Part shown: piece after piece, positions 23,641 through 34,945 of the stretch | Numbering within the stretch: position 1 is the stretch's first letter | How the letters are laid out: each line of letters opens with the position of its first letter | Assembly: GCA_907163375.1 (NCBI GenBank) | Contig: CAJQUW010003080.1 | Location: 248,001-312,000, forward strand | Direction of reading: 5' to 3' | DNA from: Prostheceraeus crozeri | Taxonomy: Eukaryota > Platyhelminthes > Polycladida > Euryleptidae | Length of the DNA: 64,000 nucleotides | Translations under genes and position numbers: made by a program | The notes under the pieces: generated by a model | Told to the model about the DNA's origin: nothing | Seen by the model: only the letters and a program-made list of their open reading frames with translations | Database searches by the model: none

Positions 23641-24923
23641 TCCGATGGGTTGCTATCACTTTAATACATGTCCTTATCAATTAGAGCACTTTCTTGAGCA
23701 TGATCATGCAAGCTATCCTGCCACTGGAGCAGCAAATTAAAACAAGCACTGAGACTAACAATGATCATAAATCAACTCTAAGGATATAAATGGGTCCGCA
23801 TTACCATACAGATTTGAGTGCATGAATCATAAAATTATAGCGATGAAAATGGAATTAAAAACTTGAAATTTCAGCCAAGAAAGCACAACAAGATGTCGAC
23901 GTCATAGAGGGGATGTTAAAGTGGGCCACAGATCGTCAGAACGACGTTTATGCATTGGATTGTCGGTCATTAATGTTTGTTCATCGGTATGAAAGGCGTA
24001 CTAAGGGGTAACATAGGGTCATATGGATTGTGAACCATAGAAACGCAGATCCAATTCACAAGTGCATCGTAGATCAGACATATTGAGTGAAGATGATCAT
24101 CCTGTTCATTGTTTACAGATGACACGGCTTAGATCGGCTGTGCTTGACTTTGATAGATTATTTATTATAGTCTTATGAGAGGCGTTGTAGAATTGACTTA
24201 AAAATTCACATTGATCTTATCATTTTTGCTCATTCCACTACATTCCGAATTCAATGTTATCAGATGTGCGTCGTATTCAGCAACACACAATAAAGACTGA
24301 AACTTCACCGATAAACTAGACTTATTTGTCTTCCAACCGTGTCTCACTGAATAATTCAAAGTGATATGAATAACAAAACAGCTACTGGTTAGGATTACGC
24401 AAATCCATTAATACCTATCTACTTCCTATCTCTCATACTTTGCCCTTCTTAGAAACAATCGTAACTAACTCCCCTTTTATTCCTCCATCAACGCTTTTAT
24501 TCGGAGAGAGCCACTACTGGTGCAGCCATTGTCAACCAACTTTACAAACAGAACTGAGTTTGCATCGAAGCGATGAAATAGTTAGTGATGAACGGTTACT
24601 AAGTAGGTTGACGCCAGTGCTATGGCAAAAGCAGCATTGAAGGCTTTGGACAGAAGAAGCAGAAAGGGCTGATCGGTACGTCATCGACTGCATCGTCATT
24701 CAATCATCTGGACTGGGCAGTTGTCTAACGTTTGAAGCTAAGCTCTCAGCTTAACGTTGAGTGAGCGAGCGCAAGTGTGGCCGCCGGATCCTGAACTGGT
24801 CCGGTCTCTACAACGCGTGTTTTTATTCTTGAAGAAGCTACTTGATATTAATCGCGGCGAATTACTGTAAACAATTTCATCAATTCTACTGTACGTACAG
24901 TGCCCGATAGCGTTGTTGACGAT
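23641..24923. other. Upstream region of the STPG4-like gene
   Basis: No coding exon supported. A locally CG-richer stretch at 24757-24830 (GAGCGAGCGCAAG, GGCCGCCGGATCC) lies 100-170 bases before the start codon and is a plausible promoter or 5' UTR region; no TATA box stands out. Confidence 0.35.
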
Positions 24924-25055
24924 ATGAGCTCTATAGATCTGCGTTATGGATTAAAAGTGGGTAAATCAACAAACCGTGATTCCCCGACGTCTGGTAGCTT
25001 GAATGATCCAAGAAATAGTGCTTCAACTAACTCTGCAGGGAAACAACGCTCATTG
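24924..25055 (+). CDS. STPG4: STPG4-like protein, first coding exon
   Basis: Forty-four codons from the first ATG after an in-frame TAA (24849-24851) to a consensus donor, CATTG/gtaagt, ending in phase 0. The peptide starts MSSIDLRYGLKVGKST and is rich in Ser, Asn and Gly, as expected of a disordered N-terminus. The assignment rests on the phase fit to 28473 and on the later exons, because the N-terminus itself is poorly conserved. The gene product is a sperm-tail PG-rich repeat protein; the vertebrate orthologue is germ-cell expressed. Confidence 0.7.
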
Positions 25056-26611
25056 GTAAGTTGGAAGTTGTAGGAGTGTTATTTAATACGAGATAAAGTC
25101 ATTGACAAGGCACCTGTGAGGTTTCTGTGAATGACAAGCCTAGTCAGCAGATGGTTGTCATACTCATGCCATGTAATCACAATCCTAAGGCGTTGTCATA
25201 TCCGGAATTTCTCCTCTCCGTTTTATCAATAGAAGGAATCATATATTCAACGGAATTATCGTAAATTAAACCTATTTAGCAACTCGTGATTTTCTGAAAT
25301 TCCATGTTATATCGCCGGAGGAAGATGTATAGAAATGAGACATAAAATCCAAAGTGAATTCAAGGGACCAAAAATATACAGACGTATGAGTACCGGATGA
25401 AGGAAGACATAGGCTGATAATGCTGATGTCATGTTGGTAATTTCCGTGTGCCTGTATTTTCCACGGAAATATTTGGAAACAAAATTATTTACTTTTGCTG
25501 GTACTTTTCAGTTTGAAAATTTTCCTAATTTTGATATTTTTCGTTGCACACGTGCTAATTTTTTTCTGCTACTGACATTTGATCGACATGCATAGATTGA
25601 AGGGTCATCATGCTCTGAACCACGAGTTTCTTAGATCGGACGTGTTTGTATCATGTTCATAAGTTGATGCTTACTAAGAGAACATTATTAACTATGTACA
25701 TGCATCAAATTGAAAAGATAATAATTAATCGGACTAACAGAAACCAGCTTCTGATGTTATATAAAGTGGACACCCATGAAATAGAAAAATCTCTTTTTTA
25801 AACAATAGGCTACCGCTATAATGCATTACAAAGCTAAAACATCAGGTAAATGAAAGATGTCTTTCTGATGCGAGTTTAGACAATGAAACTGCGCTTTACG
25901 CAATTTCCGCCCTTCGTCTTTCAGAACAAAAGCAGTAAGATAGGAATTTCTAATGAGACAGTCATTTATCCTCTAAATTCGCTTTCCGCCACATTTTAAA
26001 CCGTTCTATGGTAAATCACAAATAAATCGATGTGTTGAATGCCCAATTGGAATGTCCTCTGAAATGGTGAGATGCTAAATTAAAGCTGAAGCAATGTAGT
26101 ATGTTATCCTAATGTACAGACTATAGAGATAATATTCAAACGACTTTTTTGACCAAAATTCCAGAGAAATATCACTTGCTAATTGTTTATAGGCTGTTGG
26201 TTAACATCATCTCCACGTGATGTAGTTGACACTTTTCAAAAAAACATGCATATTTACAGCATATAGAGTTGAAAAGCAACAACATGCTGTTTGGCCAGGC
26301 AATCCTCAATTACTTAATGCATTCAAGAGATGCCATAATAACTCAGATATAGATATGAAACTCCTTACGTAGGATTTGGCCCATTAATTATCTGTCAATG
26401 GAAGAGGAACATTCTCTTAAGTGAACAAACTGGTCAAGAAAGCATACTCATGACTATTCCGTTGAATGCCGGTGTTTATTTCATTTTATTGATCAAGAAT
26501 CATGTTGATAGGCCATCACATGAATTGATTCAGAGAGTTTAAATGATCAAATGAGGAGGATATTTTTTAATTTCAGATATAATAAATATCAGCCCGTATA
26601 TTAAATATTTC

Positions 26612-26690
26612 AGGTCCGGGTCCTGCCTGGCACGGGAGCTTACAGAATTTTTCAGGCACAATCGCGGCCCGGGTCCGTTTCCAACTCTGA
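26612..26690. repeat. CG-rich repeat patch
   Basis: CAGGTCCGGGTCC at the left and GGGTCCGTTTCCAACTCTGA at the right. A related block (GAGGCCGGGTCAGTTCCAAC) occurs at 61493-61540. Reversed, both end-sequences start CAGAGTTGGAA, like hAT termini. Probably end fragments of one dispersed family. Confidence 0.35.
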
Positions 26691-26916
26691 AGAAAACTAT
26701 GTGTACAGGCATGGATCTGCATGCAGATTATAAGTCATCGCGCACACATTTTTCGACAATCTTTGGTCGCTTAGATCAACCTCTATAAAATCCCTATATC
26801 GTCAAAAGAGTGTGTCAGAAAGGAAACATGTTCATGTCAATTTAACTATGTATGTATTTGTGCATTATCGTAGTACATCAATTGCATCTGCGCGAATGCT
26901 GATAGGTTGCTTTCGC

Positions 26917-27190
26917 TGAACTGCAGTTGCCATGTTTATACAGGATATCTAATCAACCACAAACTGGCATCGGTGCCCACGTCACTATGTCAATGTCACA
27001 TTTTCTTGGATTGTTCGAGAAGTACTTCAACCTCTGTTATACCGTGCACACCCGCATTCGAGTACAGCTCAGTGCATGTGTGTTTGAATGACATTTATTC
27101 CCTCCTGCTGCTGTAGATCTTCATATTTGTCATTCCCATTTCCTTCAACAGAAACCTTGAAAGCATTCGAATTTATTGTTGATAAATAAA
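26917..27190 (+). pseudogene. LINE 3' fragment, I/Jockey-type C-terminus
   Basis: The frame reads TGYLINHKLASVP, CQCHIFLDCSRS and, after some divergence, LNDIYSLL. I-type LINEs end in a comparable G-Y-L..C..C..H-I-L-L-D-C pattern and a closing N-D-I-Y-S/F-L motif. It stops near 27116, followed by IRIYC-like decayed sequence and ATAAATAAAG. Only the last 90 or so codons remain. Confidence 0.42.
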
Positions 27191-28472
27191 GATTTCTTCG
27201 CTACAAATTTCATTTTCAAATTTGCACTGTTAGATAGAATTGATGTGTTGTCGAGATTACAAGAATCAACAACCTACTTCAAAATTAGTTTGATTGCGAA
27301 ATTAATTCATTACTTGGATGTGATTGCATTCTCTAGAAGGTGAATTGACCAACAAACTTTCAAATGTTCTCACTTCCGATGAATAGGCTCACACTACTAG
27401 ACTTCTATGCATGCATTTAAGCCTGCGCGATGAAAAAGATGCTGCATTATTTGTCTTCATTAAAATTTATCTTCATATAAACTTTCATCGCATTATTATC
27501 TTGCCATATAAGTACGAGCAGTATTTTTTCTTCTATTTACTTTTGTTACTTTAATGCTTAAACTGCATCTAGTACATGTATATTGGCTATATCTGTGCAA
27601 CTTTGACTTGTAATTCAGGCACAATTGCTGATATTTATGTCTTTACTAGTCAATTTTGTAGTGCAAGGAGATGAGTCGTCATCCTAAAGATTCATTTAAC
27701 TTAGGTTTGTCCGGAATTGAAGACTTTACAATGAACCATGTAATCATCAATTATTTTTGTGGAATTATGGGAAGACTTCCCGCCCTAAATATTACAATAA
27801 AGAGATTCATGATTCAACCAACTTTGAAACATGTGAAGATTGTTTCGAAATTACAATGCAGTCAGTCAAGTTGCGGTATATTGACTGAAATTGACCTTAG
27901 CTAATATAAATCCGCAGATTTCCACATACATAATATAACAATTTTGTAATCAAAATTACCACAAAATTGACCGAAGTTTTTTCAGAATTAGCTAAAATTG
28001 TCAGCTAAAAAAATCTGGGGAATGCAAGTTTCTTTAATCAGTGTTGAATCATCAATCTGTCCAATGTAATAAATTGTGAGGAAGATACGACAACGTAATG
28101 CAACACTCGTAACGCAAGCACATACTTAATCAATTGTTTTCTTTGTAGTTTTCGAGATTTAATAGAAATAAATTCTCACTGGTAAGATTGTATTTGAATG
28201 TGCTAAATATGTATAATATATGTTGTCTTGTTGTATAGGCCTTTATAGCGCCGAAATGAATTTCGTACCGTAAAAAGTAATATTCTTTGTAAACTATCGC
28301 ATGTTATTACACTTTTAGAGTAGTAATGTCATGCAGTAGCCTGAAATTGTATAAATTGCACATGTTCCCTTTCATCACATAATATTGACAACACGCGCAT
28401 TTGTCGACATCGCTTCATGAAAAGATGAACAAGTAGAACCGGACTAATGACATCTTCCATTTCCTGTTTTAG
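27191..28472. other. No gene recognised; intronic
   Basis: Part of STPG4 intron 1. A 77-codon ORF at 27671-27904 has no recognisable domain. Confidence 0.45.
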
Positions 28473-28541
28473 AAATCAGGAGCAGATTGGGACAAACTCG
28501 AAAAAATCGACCGAAGTTCGTGGTGGAAATGTGAAATAAAA
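28473..28541 (+). CDS. STPG4: STPG4-like protein, exon 2
   Basis: Twenty-three codons between TTCCTGTTTTAG and AAAA/gtaagt, phase 0 at both ends. It reads KLEKIDRSSWWKCEIK at its end. Joined directly to the exon at 34946 it gives WWKCEIK-ETPIPGTY. The vertebrate STPG4 protein has GWW-(6)-TPIPGTY at this place, so the tryptophan pair and the spacing to the first PG repeat are conserved. This is the main reason for preferring STPG4 over other PG-rich paralogues. Confidence 0.78.
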
Positions 28542-29185
28542 GTAAGTCAGTGATATTCAGTTTGCTTATATAGAAAGCCTCAGAGGAACCAGCGACAGGT
28601 AAAATTCAAATGGATCTTCATTTAATTACAGAGCTGATCATAAGAAACGAAACTGTGATCAACAAGCCAATTGATAAGCGGTCGGAAATGGTTGGCTCCC
28701 GAAAGTGCACGATGTTTGCGCAATGTGCAATCACGCAATAATTCTGCTATTATAAAAAGACGCATTCTGCCTCATCATTGTATCTCAGGATAATCCTTAG
28801 ATTTCAAATGACGATGTTTACTTAATAGTGAAACGAAGTTGCGTTTTGAATTAATTTGCACTTCCAGAAAACTGACGCGACAAAGATCGGAATTCTGTGG
28901 ATAAAAAAGGTGTTCCATCAGTCAGAATAGTGACTAACCACGTGAGGAAGAGAGTGCTTGTGTGCGCATGATCAAAGTCGTCCAGGACAGACTGCCATGG
29001 TCACCCATCATCTACAAGTAAAAGCACAGAACGACTGGAAAATTAACTTTTGACGAGGAATGTTTTACCCACTACCATCGCATCTGCAATGAAATTCCCA
29101 TGGAATTCTGATTTCCGCCAATTAGCATGATCAAGCCTTCATTTATTGACTGCTATTATGAAGTGAAGCTTTAACGCAACTACTC

Positions 29186-29639
29186 CCAATTTCTGGGGCT
29201 TGGACGGTGCTGACATAGTCAGACTTTTCTGGAGCGTTGTGATCTTTTACGCGGATGGCCTTCCTGACGACTTCCAATGAAACCTTCAGGGCTCGACGTC
29301 TGGACGATCGTTCAGCCAAGCACTTAACTGCTGTGCCACGGAGACCAATAAGGTTACCTTGCTACCATTTTTCATTAATTCCATTGCACAACTGAACAAT
29401 GGAAATAATTTTCTTCAGAAGACTTATTCTCTTTCTATAACATATTTGCCAAACTTTAGGATGAAAACTTCACCCGTCCTCAGGCACGTACAAGTGAAGA
29501 GTGATGAAACTTTGCGGCATGGAACACATTGGCTATACTGTAATTCACTAAAATTTATAGCAGGACACTCCACTAACACCTTGCACGTGACAACGACACT
29601 CTACAGTACAATACACTAAACCTGAGAATGGAGTCATAG
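29186..29639 (+). repeat. Parent unit of a deletion-edited tandem pair
   Basis: A 454-bp unit, from CCAATTTCTGGGGC to GGAGTCATAG. The copy that starts 19 bases later (29659) contains only pieces of it. Its left third holds a tRNA-derived SINE on the - strand. Confidence 0.85.
29190..29345 (-). mobile_element. tRNA-derived SINE-like sequence
   Basis: Reading the - strand from 29345: TCCGTGGCACAGCAGTTAAG (A-box-like, as in a tRNA with TGGC..AGT..TAAG) and, about 35 bases on, CGTCGAGCCCTGA (B-box-like). A non-tRNA tail follows, with GCACCGTCCAAGCCCCAGAA. Order and spacing fit a SINE head; arms are imperfect, so not a functional tRNA. Confidence 0.5.
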
Positions 29640-29658
29640 TCCTAGTTAAGTGTGACAT

Positions 29659-29837
29659 CCAATTTCTGGGGCTTGGACGGTGCACTTTTCTGGAGCGTTT
29701 CGACGTGACGATCGTTCAGCCAAGGAAATAATTTTCTTCAGAAGACTTATTCTCTTTCTATACAAACTTTAGGATGAAAACTTCACCCGTCCACTAAAAT
29801 TTAACAGTACAATACACACCTGAGAATGGAGTCATAG
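29659..29837 (+). repeat. Edited tandem copy with eight internal deletions
   Basis: This 179-bp unit equals the 454-bp parent at 29186-29639 with eight blocks removed (12, 54, 3, 81, 10, 67, 45 and 3 bp) and no base substitution in the retained blocks. Missing parent blocks: about 29211-29222, 29239-29292, 29300-29302, 29321-29401, 29440-29449, 29480-29546, 29558-29602 and 29617-29619. A ninth, 1-base gap then allows three more matched bases. Confidence 0.85.
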
Positions 29838-30249
29838 CCTGATATGCTTCAAAATAATTAAAGACAGGAAATCTAACTACATAGAAAGCAAAACAGTCAA
29901 TGAAAAAAATATCTCCAGCAGCGGTCAATGGAAAAACCCGAGTTCGTATTGAAAGTGTCATGGCTGAGAATGTCAATTTCCTCCTCTATTCTCCTTCTTC
30001 TTCAATCATCTCCATTCCCATCATCTCAAAGGTGTCCAACGCTCATGATTTGACAGATCAAAAAGATAATGAGCTCTCCCTGCTTTTGTAGACACTTTAT
30101 TCAGTTAAAATTCGAATAATAAAAATGAAACCTCAACGTTTCGTCCACCACAGACAGTCATGGGCTACAAACTGCAGCCTCTAAGACGATGGGCTTATAT
30201 GCAGCTAATGATAGCTGGCCAGTTCCTGTTTCTGATTCAGTGTCGGACC

Positions 30250-30764
30250 CACAGAATTAGGCAGGTCGTCTTTTCTTATCTTTGACTAGAAAGGAAACAT
30301 TGGAACATGTAACGTTCATGAAATGGCACAATCTGGTGACATAGTACCACAGAAATAGAACAATGAGCAGCCAGTTCAACATTAAACACGCCAAATTGTG
30401 CGAAGTTTCAGTGATTGTTATCAACCCGATCACAAAACAAAGAGACGATGTCAAGCTCTACAGAGAAGTTTGTGAGCGCTTTTTCTTGCGCCTGCTATCT
30501 TTCCTAATAATGTCCGCAAGCACAAACATTATCCAGAAACTTTTGCGCAATCATCTGAATTCTTCGAATCTGAAGGAATCGTGGCGATCGGAGCATTTTG
30601 AAGGAATTTGAAGCAACTCGCAAGCGATGCATGGCTATTTTTCCTATCTCTTTAAGGCATTGAAAATTTCTTTTTGTGCACTTAGCAAGTTCCTGCGCGT
30701 GCCATTGTTTTGAATTAGTTTTCACTTCTAGCAAAGTGAAACGGTTAAACAATCTAATTCTGTG
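30250..30764 (+). mobile_element. Four-copy MITE family, copy A
   Basis: Ends CACAGAATTAG and CTAATTCTGTG are exact inverses, with GTCGGACC on both sides (30242-30249, 30765-30772). Because all TSDs in the family start with G and end with C, the termini could instead be CCACAG/CTGTGG with a 6-bp duplication (TCGGAC). An 8-bp duplication suggests hAT. A - strand ORF of 82 codons (30504-30752) is open in this copy, and a + strand ORF (30363-30611) is shared with copy B. Confidence 0.85.
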
Positions 30765-31017
30765 GTCGGACCATATGATTTAATACAATTAGCTTCAGCA
30801 ATCCTCTGAATGAATTCAATACTAAAATCGTCTCAATTATTATCGTCGAATTATTGTGAAAATGGACAATCTGATCTGAGATGGCATTCCTATTGTATCT
30901 TTTTGCAGCACTTCTTCGATGCTCTGCATAACGTTCTGCAAACGGGCGATTTGTGGAAGCGATGTAATATTTGTCACATGCAGGGTACGTAAATTTAGCA
31001 CGTAACGCATAGAACAA
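30765..31017 (-). pseudogene. GIY-YIG endonuclease fragment (Penelope-like)
   Basis: The frame reads ALRAKFTYPACDKYYIASTN then RPFAERYAEHRRSA. Penelope-type GIY-YIG domains have Y-K-(I/F)-x-C-x-x-C-x-x-x-Y-I-G-S-T-x-R-P-x-x-x-R-x-x-E-H. So the second cysteine, YI, the catalytic-region Arg and the E-H are kept, while the glycine of YIG is Ala. The copy runs directly into the MITE at 30764. Confidence 0.6.
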
Positions 31018-31099
31018 TGATATTTATTCGGCAATTGGAGACAAATATTGCATTGACATTAAGGCCTGTAACTATTCATTTCATTTTATCATTCGAAAT

Positions 31100-31294
31100 T
31101 TAACTGAATAAAGTGTCTAAAGAAAGCAGGGAGAGCTCATTATCTTTTTGATCTGTCAAATCATGAAAAATCACCTCCCGTACGACGCTGTCAATTATGT
31201 CAAACACTGGCCCATGGCTAAACTTGAGGCAGTGCTCACTAATAGCCGACCGAGGATTCGTTTCTCGCGTGTCCTTCTCATGCTCTTTCTTCAA
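31100..31294 (-). pseudogene. Penelope-like ORF C-terminus
   Basis: Reads KDTRETNPRSAISEHCLKFS then HGPVFDIIDSVVREV and ends DLTDQKDNELSLLSLDTLFS. The SA-(I/L)-x-E-H-C-x-x-x-G/S-H pattern is the region after the GIY-YIG motif. It ends in a TGA-type stop near 31100. An inverted partner of its end is at 30040-30135. Confidence 0.55.
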
Positions 31295-31373
31295 TTCCTT
31301 TACAGAGATAAAAAATTCCGAATATCTTTATTTTTAAATTATATAGACAATGATAGACTAGCTGCTTGTAATA

Positions 31374-32503
31374 CAGATTGTTTCATAAAAAATGGATCAC
31401 CCTCAAACATCGCCTTAACTTCAACTTTGTCTAACTCCGCCAAACTTGAACGAATTTCTCTGAAATTTGGAAGATATGTCAGTTGTGCTTACTAATATCA
31501 TTGTTGGAAATTTCAAGCATGAATATTGAGTTGTTTTCCTGTTATAGATAAAAAAAGTAGTAGATAATTTCATCTTCATTTAGCAATGTTACACAAAATC
31601 ATACCTCACTCTTATAAAATTACATTTGTTTCCTTAGTTATGCAATATGTTGTTCTACAAGCCAAACGCTATCACGCAAAACAAAAATAAAGAAAATCGG
31701 TCAATCAGAGCCAGTATAGCACCATTATTCATCAACAATAATGTAACTGCTACATGTGATTAACTGGACTTCATGTTCCATACCTTCCTGACTTCGTTGC
31801 GGTGGTGTTGGCAGCACTCCTGATTGCTTTCAGTTAGAAATCTATCTCTTACCGGTTGAAAACAATACAAAGCACAAATGAACAATAACGAGATCGCATT
31901 CACAAAAGCAAAGTGTCAGCCTTACTACAGTAGAATTAGGGTTTTCTTTGCGAGTTACAAGCAAGCGACTAAATGTCCCTTACACAAATGTGCATCGATG
32001 GCATAATGATGATTTTCGACTCTGTCGTAAAGAGGGCTCTGGCCGTCCACGCAAAACGTGTCACAGGAGTAGTAGAATCAACTTATGCAAGTCTCAATTA
32101 GGGCTTAGGACATTATCTTGGCCAGCTCGTTCTCCAGATCTGAATCCCACAGAAAGTGTATGGAGTATTCTAAAACGTAACGGTCGTCGTTCACTGCTAC
32201 CTACAGATGGCGTATCACAACTTACGTCACTGTTAAAAAGAGAGTGGAGAAAGTTAGATCAGTCAAAAATCAACGATATCATGGAATCAATGCCTAGACG
32301 AATTGGTAATGTCATTGACAATAAGGGTAGGGCCACAAAATATTAGCTTCTTAGGAACCGTTACTGTATCATAGCTTATCAGATTATATAAGGACATTTA
32401 AATATATTAGGGACATGAAATAACATGAAAAATGCTTTCTGTATCATACTTATGTTTTATTTAGTCAAATTTTAGGATGATCCACTTTTTATGAAACGGA
32501 CTG
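31374..32503 (+). mobile_element. Tc1/mariner element, internally deleted
   Basis: Flanked by TA (31372-31373, 32504-32505). The left end CAGATTGTTTCATAAAAAAT and the inverse of the right end, CAGTCCGTTTCATAAAAAGT, match with few changes and extend to GGATCA. The 1130-bp body encodes a transposase missing most of its catalytic core, so it can only move with help from a complete relative. Confidence 0.85.
31948..32346 (+). pseudogene. Tc1-like transposase with catalytic core deleted
   Basis: The N-terminal piece reads LNVPYTNVHRWHNDD (helix-turn-helix) and GSGRPRKTCHRSSRI, the GRPR linker of Tc1 proteins. It then jumps to LSWPARSPDLNPTESVWSIL, the third-acidic-residue block, and a normal C-terminus, MESMPRRIGNVIDNKG..TKY. 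Roughly the region with the first two catalytic aspartates is missing, although the frame stays open for 132 codons. Full-length relatives have about 340 residues. Confidence 0.8.
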
Positions 32504-33715
32504 TAGCTGACTTTTGAGAATGCTTAGAAGTTGCAAGTTAGTGTCTTGCATATAAAATGTCAAACCCGGCGATCTTAAGGCAATGTTTCGCTCATTGATG
32601 ATCAAATATCTAATTGTTGAATCAGTCGAAAGATATCAGTTTTCTTAATATGCTCTGAATGCTGACTGTTGAGTAAACATCAAATTTCGCATCAGTGTAG
32701 AATAACTCATGGAAATATCAGTTAATCGTCACTGACTTTGCAAATTACCTAGCAAATTTATCTAAAAGCAATCATGTTGTCAACGACTTCATTTAGCTAA
32801 GTTAATAATGATGTGACATGTTGAATAAATTTTGAATTGACTAACTTGATACCTCATTGTGTGGTCTATTGTAAATGATGAGGTCAATTTCATTAACTGA
32901 ATACGAAGTAACATACAGTCAAAGCCGCAAATATTTGCTCAGTTTCCCTCTGTCGCGCGCGCAGTGATGTAACAATTCAGACATTTTAATCATCTTAGCA
33001 GTAGGTTTCTCGATTGTACCGCAATGATTGTGTTCTAATAGAGTTTCATCGGATCTGAACGAAGTAGACAGGAGTCGTAGGCCTTGCGGGCAGATTTTCA
33101 CCCCATGACTACTTTGAGCAAATTGAATGCATGTTCCTAAGTCGAAATGTAAACCAGGATGCTAGGACCTTTATTTATTTTTCAAATGAGCTTTTTCATT
33201 GATGTTGAATTGCGATATAGTTTGAGTACAAGCATTTCATTTATTATATTATCATGTACGCTCATTTGCGTGTTTCAGACCGAAGAAATAACATCCAACA
33301 ATCCAAAAATCTTCACAAAAATGAGTTACTGGGAAAAGCAGTCACAGCAATGCTTGACAAAATGCTTTGAGCAAATAAAACGTGATGGTATCTGATAAAA
33401 TGGGATGGATATTCATTCTCATTCTCAAACAATGGGAGTACCACAATTTCATTTCTCTTAACTTTATCAATCTGGTTTGCTTGGATTGGTGTGCGATACC
33501 GTTGCAAACTGTTCGATGAAACATTTGATAATTAGAAAAATAAGGATAATAGAAATTTGGTCTCATAAATAATCAGAGGTGGATGTGTGACGTTTTTCTA
33601 CACCAAGTCCATCCCAGTTCCTGCGTTTCTGACTCATGCCAGCGAGTGGCACATGTATTGGTCCAACACAATAAAGCAGTGGGACATGACGAAACAATAC
33701 CACCGCTTTATGACG

Positions 33716-34475
33716 GCTACGAATCTGCGCGTCAGTTCTACCCGATTCCTCTTTTTGTATGACAGGATCAAAGAAAGACACAATGTAATTAGATTAATAA
33801 AAGTTCCTCGTTGATAAAGGGCCGGAAACATCCGAGACGTAGACTACCTGTAAATATTGCTTTTAACTTTCGCTAAACTAAAAGGGAGCGTGTGATTTTA
33901 CTTGTACAAATATACGAGCATGTACAATGGAAAGCAGATTCAAGTTTTCTATAAAATGAGGTTTGTCGGTTTCCTCTGATCAGGTAAGTAGCGCTATGTC
34001 AATTGCCATGATTTTACAAATTGGAATCTTTTCAGGTTCCTTTTTCTGTAATGTTCGAGCACCTTTGCCTATGAAGCGAAGCTCATTCAGATTTGGTAAG
34101 CCTCACAATGTCAGCAAGCACAACATTTTTGCCAATTTTAGTCACATTCTGGCATGCATCACCGATCAGAAGCATGATAGTAACACATGCTGTACGCATG
34201 ATAGAAAATGTTGTATGTCAAAAATTGTGGATATAGACTTAGAACACCTTCTCACTTTATCAGTGACAACATAGAAAATCTCATTTTTGCAGGAAACTGC
34301 AATCTGTGTCCCAATGGACTAACTTTTTCTTTGATCCTATCTGACAAGAAAATGAATTAGCTAGAACTCGGCAAATGTACAGATTCGTAGTAGCCATAGG
34401 CTGAACATCATCACGTGAAAATTTCGACCTTGTTCCCTGTTGGATCCAGGGAACTGTTGGCTGCACTCTGTCTGT
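33716..34475. mobile_element. TA-foldback family, diverged copy
   Basis: Left arm 33716-33785 (GCTACGAATCTGCGC.., GACAGGATCAAAGAAAG) and right arm 34290-34475 (CTGCAATCTGTGTCCCAATG.., GATCCTATCTGACAAGAA) match the arms of the complete copy at 42659-43387. The middle (about 33950-34280) also matches. The left end is eroded. Confidence 0.65.
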
Positions 34476-34494
34476 TGTGCAGAACAGTGACATG

Positions 34495-34575
34495 GCCGTA
34501 CCAGCGGTGTGGTTAGAGCACTTACTTAGCTTTCTACCTGATTTGTATTAGAGTTCGTATCAGACGAGTTGTGGT
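34495..34575 (+). mobile_element. tRNA-like SINE head
   Basis: CAGCGGTGTGGTTAGAGCAC fits a Pol III A box region, and GAGTTCGTATCAGAC, about 45 bases later, a diverged B box. It directly follows the foldback copy. Arms do not fold well; probably a SINE relic. Confidence 0.4.
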
Positions 34576-34945
34576 CGGGAAGATGTTAACTTTCATTTGG
34601 ACATAATTTGTGTCATGTCCATGTTCATGATAATACAGATGCACTCGTATTCGAGAAACACATCGATTTCACCATAATCATGATCCTCCCGTTTGCTGCC
34701 ATCACTTATATGTTAATCGCTCAGGAGGAGCCCAATGTCACTTGAAACGTCGAGAAAAAGGAGAATGACGATCTGCTTCTGATGAGATCCCGCACAGTGA
34801 ATATTCATGAAGGCCTATTTCCTACCTGTGTTTATCATTTGCTGTTCTGCATGTGTGTAAGGCTAAGAGTGTAGTAATGCCACCATCAAGAGACATGTCC
34901 TTTACTCGGAAACAGGCAATTACGTTTTGTTAATTCTATTTTTAG

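Larger units (their letters stand above)
25056..28472 (+). other. Intron 1 of the STPG4-like gene
   Basis: A 3.4-kb intron between phase-0 borders. Apart from an I-like LINE fragment near 26.9-27.2 kb and a short CG-rich patch at 26612-26690, nothing was recognised. Confidence 0.6.
30000..31300. mobile_element. Rearranged Penelope-like element remnants
   Basis: Two copies of a Penelope-type C-terminus lie in opposite orientation: + strand about 30040-30135 and - strand about 31294-31085. Both read DLTDQKDNELSLL followed by a shared tail. Outside the + copy is AACGTTTCGTCC, which resembles the conserved part of Penelope terminal repeats. A 515-bp MITE (30250-30764) is inserted. Head-to-head 3' ends are typical of aberrant Penelope insertions. 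Confidence 0.55.
28542..34945 (+). other. Intron 2 of the STPG4-like gene
   Basis: A 6.4-kb intron filled with repeats (29.2-34.6 kb, listed separately). The stretches 28542-29185 and 32504-33715 hold nothing recognised except an exon-like ORF at 33279-33387 that does not fit the reading phase. Confidence 0.6.

Noticed and set aside
33279..33387. Exon-like ORF (TTTCAG acceptor, GATG/gtatct donor, reads KMSYWEKQSQQCLTK) in STPG4 intron 2
   Set aside because: It would exit in phase 1, but the next exon (34946) is open only in phase 0. Exon 2 joins directly to 34946 with conserved residues across the junction.
34036..34095. 60-base exon-like segment with TTTTCAG and TTTG/gtaagc borders
   Set aside because: The same sequence, without the splice sites, lies in the other foldback-family copies (43.0 and 58.6 kb), so it is repeat sequence with chance splice signals.
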